In this document: in pieces, positions 1 to 12,558 of the stretch
Layout of the letters: the number at the start of each line of letters is the position of its first letter
Position numbering within the stretch: position 1 is the stretch's first letter
NCBI RefSeq assembly: GCF_029051645.1
Contig: NZ_JAACFS010000018.1
Span: forward strand, 1 to 64,000
Direction of reading: 5' to 3'
Source: Bradyrhizobium sp. CSA112
GTDB taxonomy: Bacteria; Pseudomonadota; Alphaproteobacteria; Rhizobiales; Xanthobacteraceae
DNA length: 64,000 bases
Notes under the pieces: model-generated
Database searches by the model: none
The model's input: the letters and a program-made list of their open reading frames with translations, nothing else
What the model was told of the DNA's origin: nothing
Position numbers and translations under genes: made by a program

Positions 1-343
1 ACCCTGGACGCGGACCCCACCCTGGACGGGGCCCCCATCCTGGACGCGGACCCCACACGGGCCGCGGGCGCCAAGCTGGCCCGCCCCAAGCATAGGCGCC
101 GCGCCATCCCGGACGCCACACGGGGCGCGGGCCCCAACCGCCGGCGACCCATCTCGGACCCGGACGCCACACGCAGCGACCCCAGGCGTTGCAGACCCAG
201 CGGACCTGCTCGGTATTCGCAGCCTGGCGTGAGATCTGGTCGGCATGCGGAAGCCCGTTCGGCATCGCGGCGGAAGCTGAGCCGGCGGCGAGCATAACGC
301 CGCCGAGGGCGGCCAACCCAACAACTGCAGATTTCAGTTCCAT
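1..343 (-). CDS. Secreted Gly/Trp/Pro/Arg-rich repeat protein, partial (C-terminus off the left edge)
   Basis: The minus-strand frame from the ATG at 341-343 stays open to base 1, giving 114 residues and no stop in the window. A Shine-Dalgarno AAGGAGAC sits about six bases before the ATG. The N-terminus is a typical signal peptide: MELKSAVVG, a hydrophobic run, then a likely cut after ASA near residue 25. The mature start carries MPNGLPHADQISRQA and then VRWVCNAWGRCVWRP, with two cysteines. From about residue 62 the chain becomes Trp/Gly/Pro/Arg-rich and ends in tandem WGPRPG hexapeptides encoded by near-identical 18-bp units at bases 1-55. This looks like the small periplasmic or cell-surface Trp/Arg-rich proteins of Bradyrhizobium. 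Function unknown. The gene model is supported by the ribosome site, signal peptide and regular repeats; the full length cannot be known here. Confidence 0.8.
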   Translation of the reverse strand, partial: MELKSAVVGLAALGGVMLAAGSASAAMPNGLPHADQISRQAANTEQVRWVCNAWGRCVWRPGPRWVAGGWGPRPVWRPGWRGAYAWGGPAWRPRPVWGPRPGWGPRPGWGPRPG

Positions 344-499
344 GCTTTTGTCTCCTTGGCTGGAGACTTCAACAACAGGTTGGACAACGCTTGGTTGCTT
401 CTGAGGCTCGAACAAACGCAGGCATGCAGATCAGGAATGCTGAAAAAGCAGGAATGCTCAGGAGAATGAGATACAGATTCGCAGAAAAATCATCACGAT

Positions 500-1519
500 C
501 TAGGCGGCGGCTTTCTTGCTCGGCCCGAACGCTTCCGCGAGCAGGCTGTACGATTTCTTCCGCGCCTCGTGGTCGTAGACCGCCGTGATGATCATCAATT
601 CATCCGGCTGACTTGCCGCAATCATCGGCTGCAGCTTCGCCATGATCGTCGCCGGACTGCCGACGAACAGCCGCGAGCGGTTGCGGGCGATGGAGGCGCG
701 TTTGGCGTCGGTGTAGGGATAGGCCAGCGCTTCCTCGACGCTGGGCAGAGGCAGATACTGGCCGCGGTCGCGGCGCAGGCGGTTGAGGTCCATCGAGGAA
801 GCGAGCTTCTCGGCCTCAGCATCGGTTTCGGCGGCGACCGCTGCGATGGCGAGGATGCCGTGCGGGGTCTCCCGCCAGCCGGACGGCTTGAAGTGGCTGC
901 GATAGTTCGTCATCGCCGCGATCGCATCATAGGACGCGAAGTGGTGCGCGAACGCGAAGCCCATACCGACTTGTGCCGCCAGCTCCGAACTGTAGTCGCT
1001 AGAGCCGAGCAGCCAGATCGGCGGCAGCGGCGTATCGTCCGGCATCGCCACCACATTGTTGTAGGGATGGCCGGCGGGGAAATCGCGGGTTTCCCACAAC
1101 ACCAGTTCACTCAGCCGTTCGAGAAAATCGTCGCCCTCGCGGCGGTCGAGCCGGCTGCGCAGCGCATGCGCCGTCGCGCCATCCGTGCCGGGCGCGCGCC
1201 CGAGACCGAGATCGATGCGGCCCGGAAACAGCGCCTCCAGCATCTTGAAGCGCTCGGCCACCACCAGCGGCGCGTGGTTGGGCAGCATCACGCCGCCGGA
1301 ACCGACGCGGATGTTGTTCGTCACCGCCGCGATCTGCCCGATCATCAGATCCGGCGCGGGGCTCGCCACCGAGGCCAGATTGTGATGCTCGGCGAGCCAG
1401 TAGCGGACGTAGCCGAGCCCATCGACGTGGCGCGCCAGATCGATGCTGTTGCGCAGCGCGTGGGCCGGGCGGGTTCCTGTGGTGACGACGGAGAGGTCGA
1501 GAACGGAAAGCGGGATCAT
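500..1519 (-). CDS. Luciferase-like (LLM class) flavin-dependent oxidoreductase
   Basis: A 339-residue protein of the bacterial-luciferase-like monooxygenase superfamily (F420/FMN TIM barrel), close to the YhbW/MsnO8-type group. Diagnostic pieces are the N-terminal LSVLDLS strand, the RYWLAEHHN segment near residue 40, VGSGGVMLPNHAPLVVAERF near 72-92, and GRIDLGLGRAPG near 100, which forms part of the flavin pocket. Length and N-terminus fit the family, and the ATG at 1517-1519 is the natural start although no strong ribosome site precedes it. It stands alone between the secreted repeat protein and the divergent metF. Substrate unknown; members oxidise aldehydes, alkanes or other small molecules using reduced flavin. 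Confidence 0.85.
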   Translation of the reverse strand: MIPLSVLDLSVVTTGTRPAHALRNSIDLARHVDGLGYVRYWLAEHHNLASVASPAPDLMIGQIAAVTNNIRVGSGGVMLPNHAPLVVAERFKMLEALFPGRIDLGLGRAPGTDGATAHALRSRLDRREGDDFLERLSELVLWETRDFPAGHPYNNVVAMPDDTPLPPIWLLGSSDYSSELAAQVGMGFAFAHHFASYDAIAAMTNYRSHFKPSGWRETPHGILAIAAVAAETDAEAEKLASSMDLNRLRRDRGQYLPLPSVEEALAYPYTDAKRASIARNRSRLFVGSPATIMAKLQPMIAASQPDELMIITAVYDHEARKKSYSLLAEAFGPSKKAAA

Positions 1520-1898
1520 GGCGCTAAACTAGTGCGAGACGAGAGGGCGACAAAGGCCCGGCCGACGCAGATCAGGCCCGCGCCTGTGGGGAAAGGTGTG
1601 TCGCGCCGCATCCTGAGTGGGCCGATCTATGGCATATTCACGAAATACGCGCCTTTGCCCACAACGACCTGCCCTCCGCTAGATCGATGCCCTGCCTAAT
1701 AGACTGTTTTGACTATATAAAATTTCAGATCCACTGCCCACCGAACAACCTACACGATCCATATTTCGTACATTTTTGTTCTGATTGGGCTATTTCCCAT
1801 CAAAGATGGGCTGTTTGGTGGGCTCCATTTGGCTTATTTTGGCTGATGGCCGCTAGGCCTGATGTCCGCCCATCCTTTTCGGAGCCTCGTGAAGTGCC
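1520..1898. other. Intergenic region upstream of metF with a small hairpin
   Basis: These 379 bases separate two divergent genes. The stretch 1690-1800 is clearly AT-richer than its surroundings and probably holds the metF promoter. A perfect inverted repeat, CCCATC (1796-1801) aaa GATGGG (1805-1810), lies about 90 bases before the metF ATG. I searched by eye for the conserved cores of SAM and SAH riboswitches, which are common before methionine genes in this class, and did not find them. No gene is seen. Confidence 0.4.
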
Positions 1899-2813
1899 AT
1901 GACCGAGATTACGCCCCCCGCTTTCGACGGCCATCGCGCGCTGCACTCGCCAAAAATCTCCTTTGAGTTCTTCCCGCCCAAGACGGAGGACATGGAGCGA
2001 AGCCTGTGGGAGACCATCAACCGGCTGGCGCCGCTGACGCCCAATTTCGTGTCGGTGACCTATGGCGCCGGGGGGTCGACCCGCGAGCGCACCCATTCGA
2101 CCATCGCCCGCATCCTGAAAGAGACCAGCCTGACGCCGGCCGCGCATCTGACCTGCGTCGGCGCACCGAAGGGCGAGATCGACGACGTGGTAGCGCGCTA
2201 CCACGAGATCGGCGTCCGCCATATCGTCGCTCTGCGCGGCGACCCCACCACCGGTATCGGCACCGCCTATCACGCTCACCCGGATGGGTATCAGAGCTCG
2301 CCTGATCTCATTGCGGGAATCAAGAAGCGCTATCCCGATATCGAAATCTCGGTTTCGGCCTATCCCGAAAAGCACCCCGAGAGCCCGACGATCGACGCCG
2401 ACATCGACACGCTGAAGGCCAAGGTCGACGCCGGCGCGGCGCGAGCCATCACCCAGGTGTTCTTCGATAACGACCTCTATTTCCGCTATCTCGATCGCGT
2501 CCGCGCCCACGGCATCGATATCCCTGTGGTCCCCGGCATCATGCCGATGCACAATTTCAAGCAGGCGCGCAGCTTCGTGACCCGCGCCGGCACCACGGTG
2601 CCGGACTGGCTCGCCGACAAGTTCGAGGGCCTCGACGATGACGCCGAGACCCGCAAGCTGGTCGCCGCCACCGTTGCGGCCGGCCAGGTGCAGAAGCTCG
2701 CCAAGCACGGCGTCGATACCTTTCACTTCTACACCATGAACCGCGCGGACCTCGTGTTCGCGATCAGCCATTTGCTGGGCATTCGCCCCAATGGCGCACA
2801 GAAAGCCGCTTGA
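1899..2813 (+). CDS. metF: Methylenetetrahydrofolate reductase MetF
   Basis: A 304-residue flavoprotein reducing 5,10-methylene-THF to 5-methyl-THF, the methyl donor used by the adjacent methionine synthase. The TIM-barrel family signatures are clear: ISFEFFPPKTEDME near residue 20, with the catalytic Glu in the EFFPPK block; FVSVTYGAGGSTRERT near 50; HLTCVG near 86; and VALRGDP near 112, which binds FAD/folate. ITQVFFDN near 186 and VPGIMPM near 210 follow. Length matches bacterial MetF. It ends in TGA at 2811-2813, four bases before metH, so the two are certainly co-transcribed. Confidence 0.97.
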   Translation: MTEITPPAFDGHRALHSPKISFEFFPPKTEDMERSLWETINRLAPLTPNFVSVTYGAGGSTRERTHSTIARILKETSLTPAAHLTCVGAPKGEIDDVVARYHEIGVRHIVALRGDPTTGIGTAYHAHPDGYQSSPDLIAGIKKRYPDIEISVSAYPEKHPESPTIDADIDTLKAKVDAGAARAITQVFFDNDLYFRYLDRVRAHGIDIPVVPGIMPMHNFKQARSFVTRAGTTVPDWLADKFEGLDDDAETRKLVAATVAAGQVQKLAKHGVDTFHFYTMNRADLVFAISHLLGIRPNGAQKAA

Positions 2814-2817
2814 TCCG

Positions 2818-6681
<3,864 letters not shown>

Positions 6682-6688
6682 CTGCCGC

Positions 6689-6818
6689 TTCCTTCTCCCC
6701 TTGTGGGAGAAGGTGGCAGCCGAAGGCTGCCGGATGAGGGGTCTCTATCCGCGGAGAGAACCCCTCACCCGTCTTCGCTTCGCGAAGCCACCCTCTCCCA
6801 CAAGGGGAGAGGGGAAGC
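6689..6818. repeat. Intergenic palindromic repeat, family 1 (CTTCTCCCC...)
   Basis: A long imperfect inverted repeat just after metH. The outer arms are CTTCTCCCCTTGTGGGAGAA and its complement around 6793-6814, and an inner stem is built on GGATGAGGGGT/ACCCCTCACCC. Nearly the same element occurs at 11407-11551. It could fold into a strong cruciform or RNA hairpin and act as a terminator. Confidence 0.85.
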
Positions 6819-6840
6819 ACTGCCGCCGCCGCGACAAGCT

Positions 6841-6922
6841 GTCATCGCCGGGCTTGACCCGGTGATCCATCTTCAAGAGTCTTACGAAGGTGATGGATGC
6901 CCGGGTCAAGCCCGGGCATGAC
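6841..6922. repeat. Intergenic palindromic repeat, family 2 (GTCAT-GCCGGGCTTGACCCGG)
   Basis: An imperfect palindrome whose ends, GTCATCGCCGGGCTTGACCC and GGGTCAAGCCCGGGCATGAC, are complementary. It lies directly before the maiA-like gene. A second copy is at 8461-8548. Confidence 0.85.
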
Positions 6923-6942
6923 ACAGTGCCCGAGGTTCTCCC

Positions 6943-7602
6943 ATGAAATTCTTTTCCTTCTGGCGATCGCTGGCGAGCTTTCGCGTTCGCATCGCGCTCA
7001 ATCTGAAAAATGTTCCGGTCGAAGTGATCTTCGTCGACATCGACGCCAACGCGCATCGCGACGCCGAGTACCGCCGCGTCAACCCGCAGATGGCGCTGCC
7101 GGCGCTGGTGGAGGATGACGGCACCACGCTGTTCCAGTCGCTCGCCATCCTCGAATATCTCGATGAGAAATATCCCTCCCCTCCGCTGCTGCCCACTGAC
7201 CCCAGCGGCCGCGCCCGCGTCCGCGCGCTGGCGCTGATGGTCGCCTGCGAGGGCCATCCGCTGCTGACGCCGCGGGTGCGGCGCTATCTCGACCACGAGC
7301 TGAATCTGCGCGACACGCAGCAGGCGGCGTGGCGGCGGCACTGGATCGCCGAGGCGCTGGCGGCGCTGGAGGGACATCTGGCTGATAACAAGAACACCGG
7401 CCGGTTTTGTCATGGCGATACGCCGACGCTCGCCGACATTTGCATGGTGGGGCACGTCACGATCGCCCTGAACCAGCAGATCGATCTGAAGATCTATCCC
7501 ACCGTGAAGCACATCTTCGAGACCGCAATGGCGCTGCCGGAATTCGCCAAAGCGCATCCGCTGGCGCAGCCGGACACGCCGGAAGCGATGCGGATGAAGT
7601 AG
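6943..7602 (+). CDS. maiA: Zeta-class glutathione transferase, probable maleylacetoacetate isomerase
   Basis: A 219-residue cytosolic GST with an N-terminal thioredoxin fold (SLASFRVRIALNLKN, the zeta-class active-site region near residues 9-23; NPQMALPALVEDDG; QSLAILEYLDE) and an all-helical C-terminal domain. Zeta GSTs isomerise maleylacetoacetate to fumarylacetoacetate in tyrosine/homogentisate breakdown, or maleylpyruvate in gentisate breakdown. No hmgA or fahA neighbour is present to decide between these. The usual SSC active-site triplet is replaced by SLAS, so catalysis is plausible but not assured. Its TAG stop lies inside the palindromic repeat that follows. Confidence 0.75.
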   Translation: MKFFSFWRSLASFRVRIALNLKNVPVEVIFVDIDANAHRDAEYRRVNPQMALPALVEDDGTTLFQSLAILEYLDEKYPSPPLLPTDPSGRARVRALALMVACEGHPLLTPRVRRYLDHELNLRDTQQAAWRRHWIAEALAALEGHLADNKNTGRFCHGDTPTLADICMVGHVTIALNQQIDLKIYPTVKHIFETAMALPEFAKAHPLAQPDTPEAMRMK

Positions 7603-7690
7603 GGTGGGCAAAGGCGCGCTTGCGCCGTGCCCACCATTTATCGGCAGACCATCCTGGATAGTGGGCACGCTGCGCTTCGCCCACCCTACG
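7599..7690. repeat. Intergenic palindromic repeat, family 3 (GTAGGGTGGGCAAAG)
   Basis: The left end GTAGGGTGGGCAAAG and right end CGCCCACCCTAC are complementary, with an internal GTGCCCACCAT/TAGTGGGCAC pair. The repeat overlaps the maiA-like gene and provides its TAG stop codon. Other copies are at 45384 and 53130, with a short form at 34863. Confidence 0.85.
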
Positions 7691-7698
7691 AAAGCCCC

Positions 7699-7752
7699 TC
7701 ACCCCTTCGGCGGGGCCAGCGGCTGCTGAACAAATCGCGAAAACAACCCCAT
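7699..7752 (-). pseudogene. Relic of a second GST gene (C-terminal tail only)
   Basis: The minus strand reads FVQQPLAPPKG followed by TGA at 7699-7701. The intact GST just upstream ends in EIVQPLAPPSGD, and the DNA shares CAGCCGCTGGCCCCGCCG exactly. Only about 11-17 codons remain, so this looks like the last trace of a tandem GST copy lost by deletion. It could instead be a short local duplication. Confidence 0.45.
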
Positions 7753-7807
7753 GCAAAGTAGGATTGGGCTGGCTGCGCGGCCGTGGCCGGGCGCGGCCCC
7801 GTCCAGC

Positions 7808-8440
7808 TCAATCGCCGCTCGGCGGGGCCAGCGGCTGCACGATTTCCCTAAACGGCGGCAGCGCCTCGCAAGTGGCGGAATGCGCTTTCAGCGCCCGATA
7901 GCTGGCGTCGAACAGCTCCGGATGCGCCTCGCCGACGAAGCGCAGCACGCAGGCGACCGCGATATCGGCGTGGCCGATGTTTTCGCCGAACCAATACGGC
8001 GTCTTGACCGCCGCGCGCTCATTTTCCAGCACGTCGAGCACGCCTGATATCTGCGACTTGCAGCGCTCGACCCAGAGATCGAGCTGCTTGTCCTTGCGCA
8101 GCACGCGCTCGTACAGCAAGCTGACGCCCTTGTCGCCGAGGCCCATTGCCAGCGCAGCGATCCGCAAATGCCGCCGCCGCGTCTCGCCGTTCCGCGCGAT
8201 CATCGCCCTGTCGGCGCCGACGACATCATCGAGATAGTCCAGGATCATCGCGCTCTCGATCAGCGCCTCGCCGTCATCCAGCACCAGCGTCGGCACCCGC
8301 CGCAGCGGATTATACGGCGCGATCTTGTCGGCATCGCCGAAGGTCGACCACGGCTTGTGCTCGAAGGCGATGCCGTAGAGCCGCATGGCGATGGCGACGC
8401 GGCGAACAAAGGGGGAGTCGTATTGGCCGATCAGGATCAT
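7808..8440 (-). CDS. Glutathione S-transferase family protein
   Basis: A 210-residue protein with the GST N-terminal fold: ILIGQYDSPFVRRVAIAMRL at the start, with Ser9 in the active-site position; NPLRRVPTLVLDDGEALIESAMILDYLDD at about 45-73, containing the cis-Pro and the Glu-Ser glutathione-binding pair; then a helical C-terminal domain. Length is standard. It faces the DUF6636 gene across a repeat. It is probably a detoxification enzyme using cytosolic glutathione; the sequence does not reveal a substrate. The last residues are echoed in the relic at 7699-7752. Confidence 0.85.
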   Translation of the reverse strand: MILIGQYDSPFVRRVAIAMRLYGIAFEHKPWSTFGDADKIAPYNPLRRVPTLVLDDGEALIESAMILDYLDDVVGADRAMIARNGETRRRHLRIAALAMGLGDKGVSLLYERVLRKDKQLDLWVERCKSQISGVLDVLENERAAVKTPYWFGENIGHADIAVACVLRFVGEAHPELFDASYRALKAHSATCEALPPFREIVQPLAPPSGD

Positions 8441-8460
8441 GATGTCTCACACTCAGGTTC

Positions 8461-8548
8461 GTCATTGCCGGGCTCGACCCGGCAATCGATCCTCTTCGAA
8501 AGAATCTTCCGGAGAGGATGGATGCCCGGATCAAGTCCGGGCATGACA
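8461..8548. repeat. Intergenic palindromic repeat, family 2
   Basis: Second copy of the element at 6841-6922: GTCATTGCCGGGCTCGACCC at one end and the complementary CCGGATCAAGTCCGGGCATG at the other. It sits between divergent genes. Confidence 0.85.
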
Positions 8549-8606
8549 GGCGGGGTCGGGGTTGCGCTCCTCGTCATCCTAAGTACGCTGCTTCACATTG
8601 CAACCA

Positions 8607-9038
8607 ATGAGTCACAAGATGATGCGCGCCTTACCTATGCTTTCCGCGCTGTCCGTACTGACATTTGCCGCCACATCGCACGCCCAAGCTGCCCCAGCCG
8701 GCTTCCAGTCACCGTCGAAGAACATCGCCTGCCAGTATTTCGATTACGATAAGCAGAACATCCTTCGATGCGACATCAGCGCGATGGAAACAAAGCCGCC
8801 GCGGCCTGCCGATTGCGAGCTCGACTATGGCGGCGCCTTCGAGATGAACGCAAAGGGCCCCGCCATGCGGCTCTGCCACGGCGACACCGTGATGGACAAG
8901 TCGCTGCCGGTGCTTAGCTACGGCGAGGTGTGGCAGCGCGGTGGATTTACGTGCAAGTCGGAGCAGGCGGGCGTGACCTGCTTCAATGCGGATCGGCGTG
9001 GGTTTTCGCTGGCGCGGGCGAAGCAGGCAGTATTTTGA
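8607..9038 (+). CDS. Secreted DUF6636-type protein
   Basis: A 143-residue exported protein. The signal peptide covers about residues 1-27 (hydrophobic core MLSALSVLTFAATSHAQA). The mature part shows the DUF6636 pattern: FQSPSKNIACQYFDYDKQ, then LRCDIS, a DTVMDKSLPVLSYGEVW block, FTCKSEQAGVTCFNADRRGF and SLARA near the end. Regularly spaced cysteines suggest disulfides in the periplasm. I prefer the ATG at 8607 over a TTG at 8598; ATGs at 8619 and 8622 would also leave a usable signal peptide. Function unknown. Confidence 0.8.
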   Translation: MSHKMMRALPMLSALSVLTFAATSHAQAAPAGFQSPSKNIACQYFDYDKQNILRCDISAMETKPPRPADCELDYGGAFEMNAKGPAMRLCHGDTVMDKSLPVLSYGEVWQRGGFTCKSEQAGVTCFNADRRGFSLARAKQAVF

Positions 9039-9067
9039 GAGAGACGCTTTGACGGGCCCAAGCACAC

Positions 9068-9188
9068 ATCGTCATACTCCGCGAAAGCGGAGTATCCAGT
9101 ACGCCGCAGCGTCTCGGCTTTGTCGCAACTGCTCTGGAATACTTGGATCCCCGCCCCCGTGCGCAATTGCGCACTAGGCGGGGATGAC
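9068..9188. repeat. Intergenic palindromic repeat, family 10 (TCATACTCCGCGAAAGCGGAGTATCC)
   Basis: A mosaic of small inverted repeats: ACTCCGC gaaa GCGGAGT near 9075-9092, and CCCCGC... with GCGGGG flanking GTGCGCAATTGCGCAC near 9159-9182. Same style as the other junction repeats; no other copy of this exact type was noticed in the window. Confidence 0.6.
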
Positions 9189-9216
9189 GGCGGAGGGTGA
9201 GGATGCGTCTACTGCG

Positions 9217-9810
9217 TCACTCGATCACCGGCACATGCTTCGCCACATCGCGCGGCGCTGTGCCGTCGAGCCGCGGATCGTCGGCGATTTCGACCTGCCT
9301 ACGGAACGGGCGAAAGCCCGAGCGCTGGTAGAAGGCGAGTGCGGCGGGATGATCGAAGGTGCAGGTGTGCAGCCAGACGCGCATCACCGGCCGCGACCAG
9401 GCGATTTCCAGCGCGCGGTTCATCAGCCAGCGGCCGGCGCCGGTTCCGACCAGTTTTGCAGTAACGCCGAACATGCCGATCTCGCATTGCCCGGGCTCGC
9501 GAAAATCCAGCTCCAACAAGCCCTCGTCGCGGCCGCCATCGACCAGCGCATAGACTTCGAGCTGCTGCACGTGAAGCCTTGCTGCGAGTTCAGCATCGGG
9601 CATCTGTATCCGCGAGAACCATAGCCATTCCTCACCGACGCGGCGATAGAGATCGCGAAACCAGTCGAGCGGCGGCGTCTCTTCCTGGCGCAGTGACCAG
9701 GCTCCGAGCGGATCAGAACGCGGCGCGGGGCGCGCGGTCATCTCCAGATGCGTGACGATCGCGGCGATCTTGCCGGCGGGGACGTCGGAATATCCGTCGG
9801 GCAAAATCAT
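9217..9810 (-). CDS. GNAT-family N-acetyltransferase
   Basis: A 197-residue protein with a GNAT acetyl-CoA-binding core: EVYALVDGGRDEGLLELDF (strands 2-4), then GMFGVTAKLVGTGAGRWLMNRALEIAW, which holds the V/T-x-x-x-x-G-x-G/A pyrophosphate loop near residues 131-145, and LHTCTFDHPAALAFYQRSGFRPF near the C-terminus, the usual GNAT helix-strand end. It starts six bases after glpK ends on the same strand, so the two probably share a transcript. The acceptor cannot be named from sequence. Confidence 0.85.
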   Translation of the reverse strand: MILPDGYSDVPAGKIAAIVTHLEMTARPAPRSDPLGAWSLRQEETPPLDWFRDLYRRVGEEWLWFSRIQMPDAELAARLHVQQLEVYALVDGGRDEGLLELDFREPGQCEIGMFGVTAKLVGTGAGRWLMNRALEIAWSRPVMRVWLHTCTFDHPAALAFYQRSGFRPFRRQVEIADDPRLDGTAPRDVAKHVPVIE

Positions 9811-9816
9811 CCGGCG

Positions 9817-11319
<1,503 letters not shown>

Positions 11320-11406
11320 GACGTTGCTTCCCCGGGAGGTTTTGGTTGCGCAAGAGGCAATCCGATTGGGAGGCGAAGGTCAATATGGCAGCGGCGAGCG
11401 GGCTCC

Positions 11407-11551
11407 CTTCCTTCTCCCCTTGTGGGAGAAGGTGGCGCGGATGCAATCCGCGCCGGATGAGGGGTCTGCATCCGCGGAGACAGACCCCTCACCCGTCTCA
11501 ATCGCGCTTTGCGCGATTGATCCACCCTCTCCCACAAGGGGAGAGGGGAAG
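11407..11551. repeat. Intergenic palindromic repeat, family 1
   Basis: Near-copy of 6689-6818. The outer arms CTTCTCCCCTTGTGGGAGAA and TCTCCCACAAGGGGAGAGGG are shared; the inner hairpin regions differ (GCGCGGATGCAATCCGCGC; AATCGCGCTTTGCGCGATT). It separates glpK from the end of the pim operon. Confidence 0.85.
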
Positions 11552-11558
11552 AAAGAGG

Positions 11559-12332
11559 CTACACCGACGCTGTCGTCACGCCGCCGTCCACCACGATGGT
11601 CTGGCTGGTCATGAAGGTGGAGGCATCGGAGGCGAGATACGCCACGGCGCCCGCGATTTCGTCGGGCTCGCCGATGCGGCGGAGCGGAGTCGTGGCGGTG
11701 CGGCGCTTGAGGTTATCAGGATCTTCCCACAGCGCGCGGGCGAAATCGGTTTTGACGAGGCCCGGCGCCACGCAGTTGACGCGGACGCCTTTCGGGCCCC
11801 ATTCGCCGGCGAGGCTGCGGCACAGTGCGAAGTCGGCAGCCTTGGAGATGCCGTAGGCGCCGATCACGGTCGAGCCGCGCAAGCCGCCGATCGAGGAGAT
11901 GATCACCACCGAGCCATTACCGCGCTCGGCCATTTGCGGGATCGCGAGCGCGCAGAGCCAGATGTTGCTCTTGACGTTAGAGCCCATGATCTTGTCGAAG
12001 GCCTCGTCCTTGATGTCGAGCAGCGGACCGTAATATGGGTTCACTGCGGCGTTGCAGACGAGGATATCGACCTTGCCGTAATGCTTCGTGGTGCCCGCAA
12101 TCAGCGCCTCGACGTCCTCGCGGCGCGAGATGTTGCAGGGAATGACATGGGCGTCGCCGCCGGCCTTCTTGATGCCTTCGGCCACTTCCTGGCAGGCATC
12201 CGCCTTGCGGCTGGAGATCACGACCTTTGCGCCGAGTTTGGCGAGCAGTTCGGCGGAGGAACGGCCGATGCCACGGCTGGAGCCGGTGACGACGGCAACT
12301 TTTCCGGTGAGATCGAACGGGGTGTTTTTCAT
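11559..12332 (-). CDS. Short-chain dehydrogenase/reductase at the end of the pim operon
   Basis: A 257-residue classical SDR. The NAD(P) motif TGSSRGIG is near residue 16, NAAV near 94, catalytic Ser in IISSIGG near 144, Tyr-x3-Lys in AYGISKAA near 160, and the C-terminal VDGG motif is present. I start it at the ATG 12330-12332 (MKNTPFDLTGKVAVVTG); an upstream in-frame start would translate the adjacent repeat. It is the last gene of the pimF-A-C-D series on this strand, about 225 bases downstream of pimD across two repeats. It would fit the pimE position, but I am not sure enough of that equivalence to name it. The predicted role is oxidation or reduction of a hydroxy/ketoacyl-CoA intermediate. 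Confidence 0.85.
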   Translation of the reverse strand: MKNTPFDLTGKVAVVTGSSRGIGRSSAELLAKLGAKVVISSRKADACQEVAEGIKKAGGDAHVIPCNISRREDVEALIAGTTKHYGKVDILVCNAAVNPYYGPLLDIKDEAFDKIMGSNVKSNIWLCALAIPQMAERGNGSVVIISSIGGLRGSTVIGAYGISKAADFALCRSLAGEWGPKGVRVNCVAPGLVKTDFARALWEDPDNLKRRTATTPLRRIGEPDEIAGAVAYLASDASTFMTSQTIVVDGGVTTASV

Positions 12333-12353
12333 TGTTGTTTGATTCCTCTCTCT

Positions 12354-12443
12354 CCCCGTCATTGCGAGGAGCGAAGCGACGAAGCAATCCATCTATCCCC
12401 GTGCGGCACTATGGATTGCTTCGCTTCGCTCGCAATGACGGGG
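12354..12443. repeat. Intergenic palindromic repeat, family 6 (CCCCGTCATTGCGAG)
   Basis: Complementary ends CCCCGTCATTGCGAG and CTCGCAATGACGGGG, with inner GCGAAGC/GCTTCGC and GCAATCCAT/ATGGATTGC pairs. Confidence 0.85.
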
Positions 12444-12469
12444 CAACATCTGCCCCGCAATAACAATGT

Positions 12470-12548
12470 GTAGCCCGGATGGAGCGAAGCGCAATCCGGG
12501 AGCGGCGTTGGAGTGGTCCCGGATTTCGCTTCGCTCCATCCAGGCTAC
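12470..12548. repeat. Intergenic palindromic repeat, family 5 (GTAGCCCGGATGGAGCG)
   Basis: Ends GTAGCCCGGATGGAGCGAAG and CTTCGCTCCATCCAGGCTAC are complementary, with an inner CCGGGA/TCCCGG pair. A second copy is at 40964-41051. Confidence 0.85.
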
Positions 12549-12558
12549 GGCAGGATAA

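Noticed and set aside
1..56. CRISPR-like or satellite array at the left edge
   Set aside because: The 18-bp units have no spacers and encode WGPRPG in frame with a signal-peptide protein, so they are coding repeats.
569..1699. 376-codon plus-strand frame over the luciferase-like gene
   Set aside because: Shadow of the minus-strand gene, rich in Arg/His/Val repeats and without domain signals.
2791..2817. Upstream ATG for metH
   Set aside because: It would overlap metF by 23 bases and add nine residues without homology; the ATG at 2818 sits four bases after the metF stop.
6689..6818. Insertion sequence ends or a transposon
   Set aside because: No transposase frame lies between the arms, the arms are too close together, and similar elements recur at many junctions; it is a small palindromic repeat.
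12333..12392. Longer N-terminus for the SDR at the end of the pim operon
   Set aside because: The extra 20 residues are read from the family 6 palindromic repeat; homology starts at MKNTPFDLTGK.
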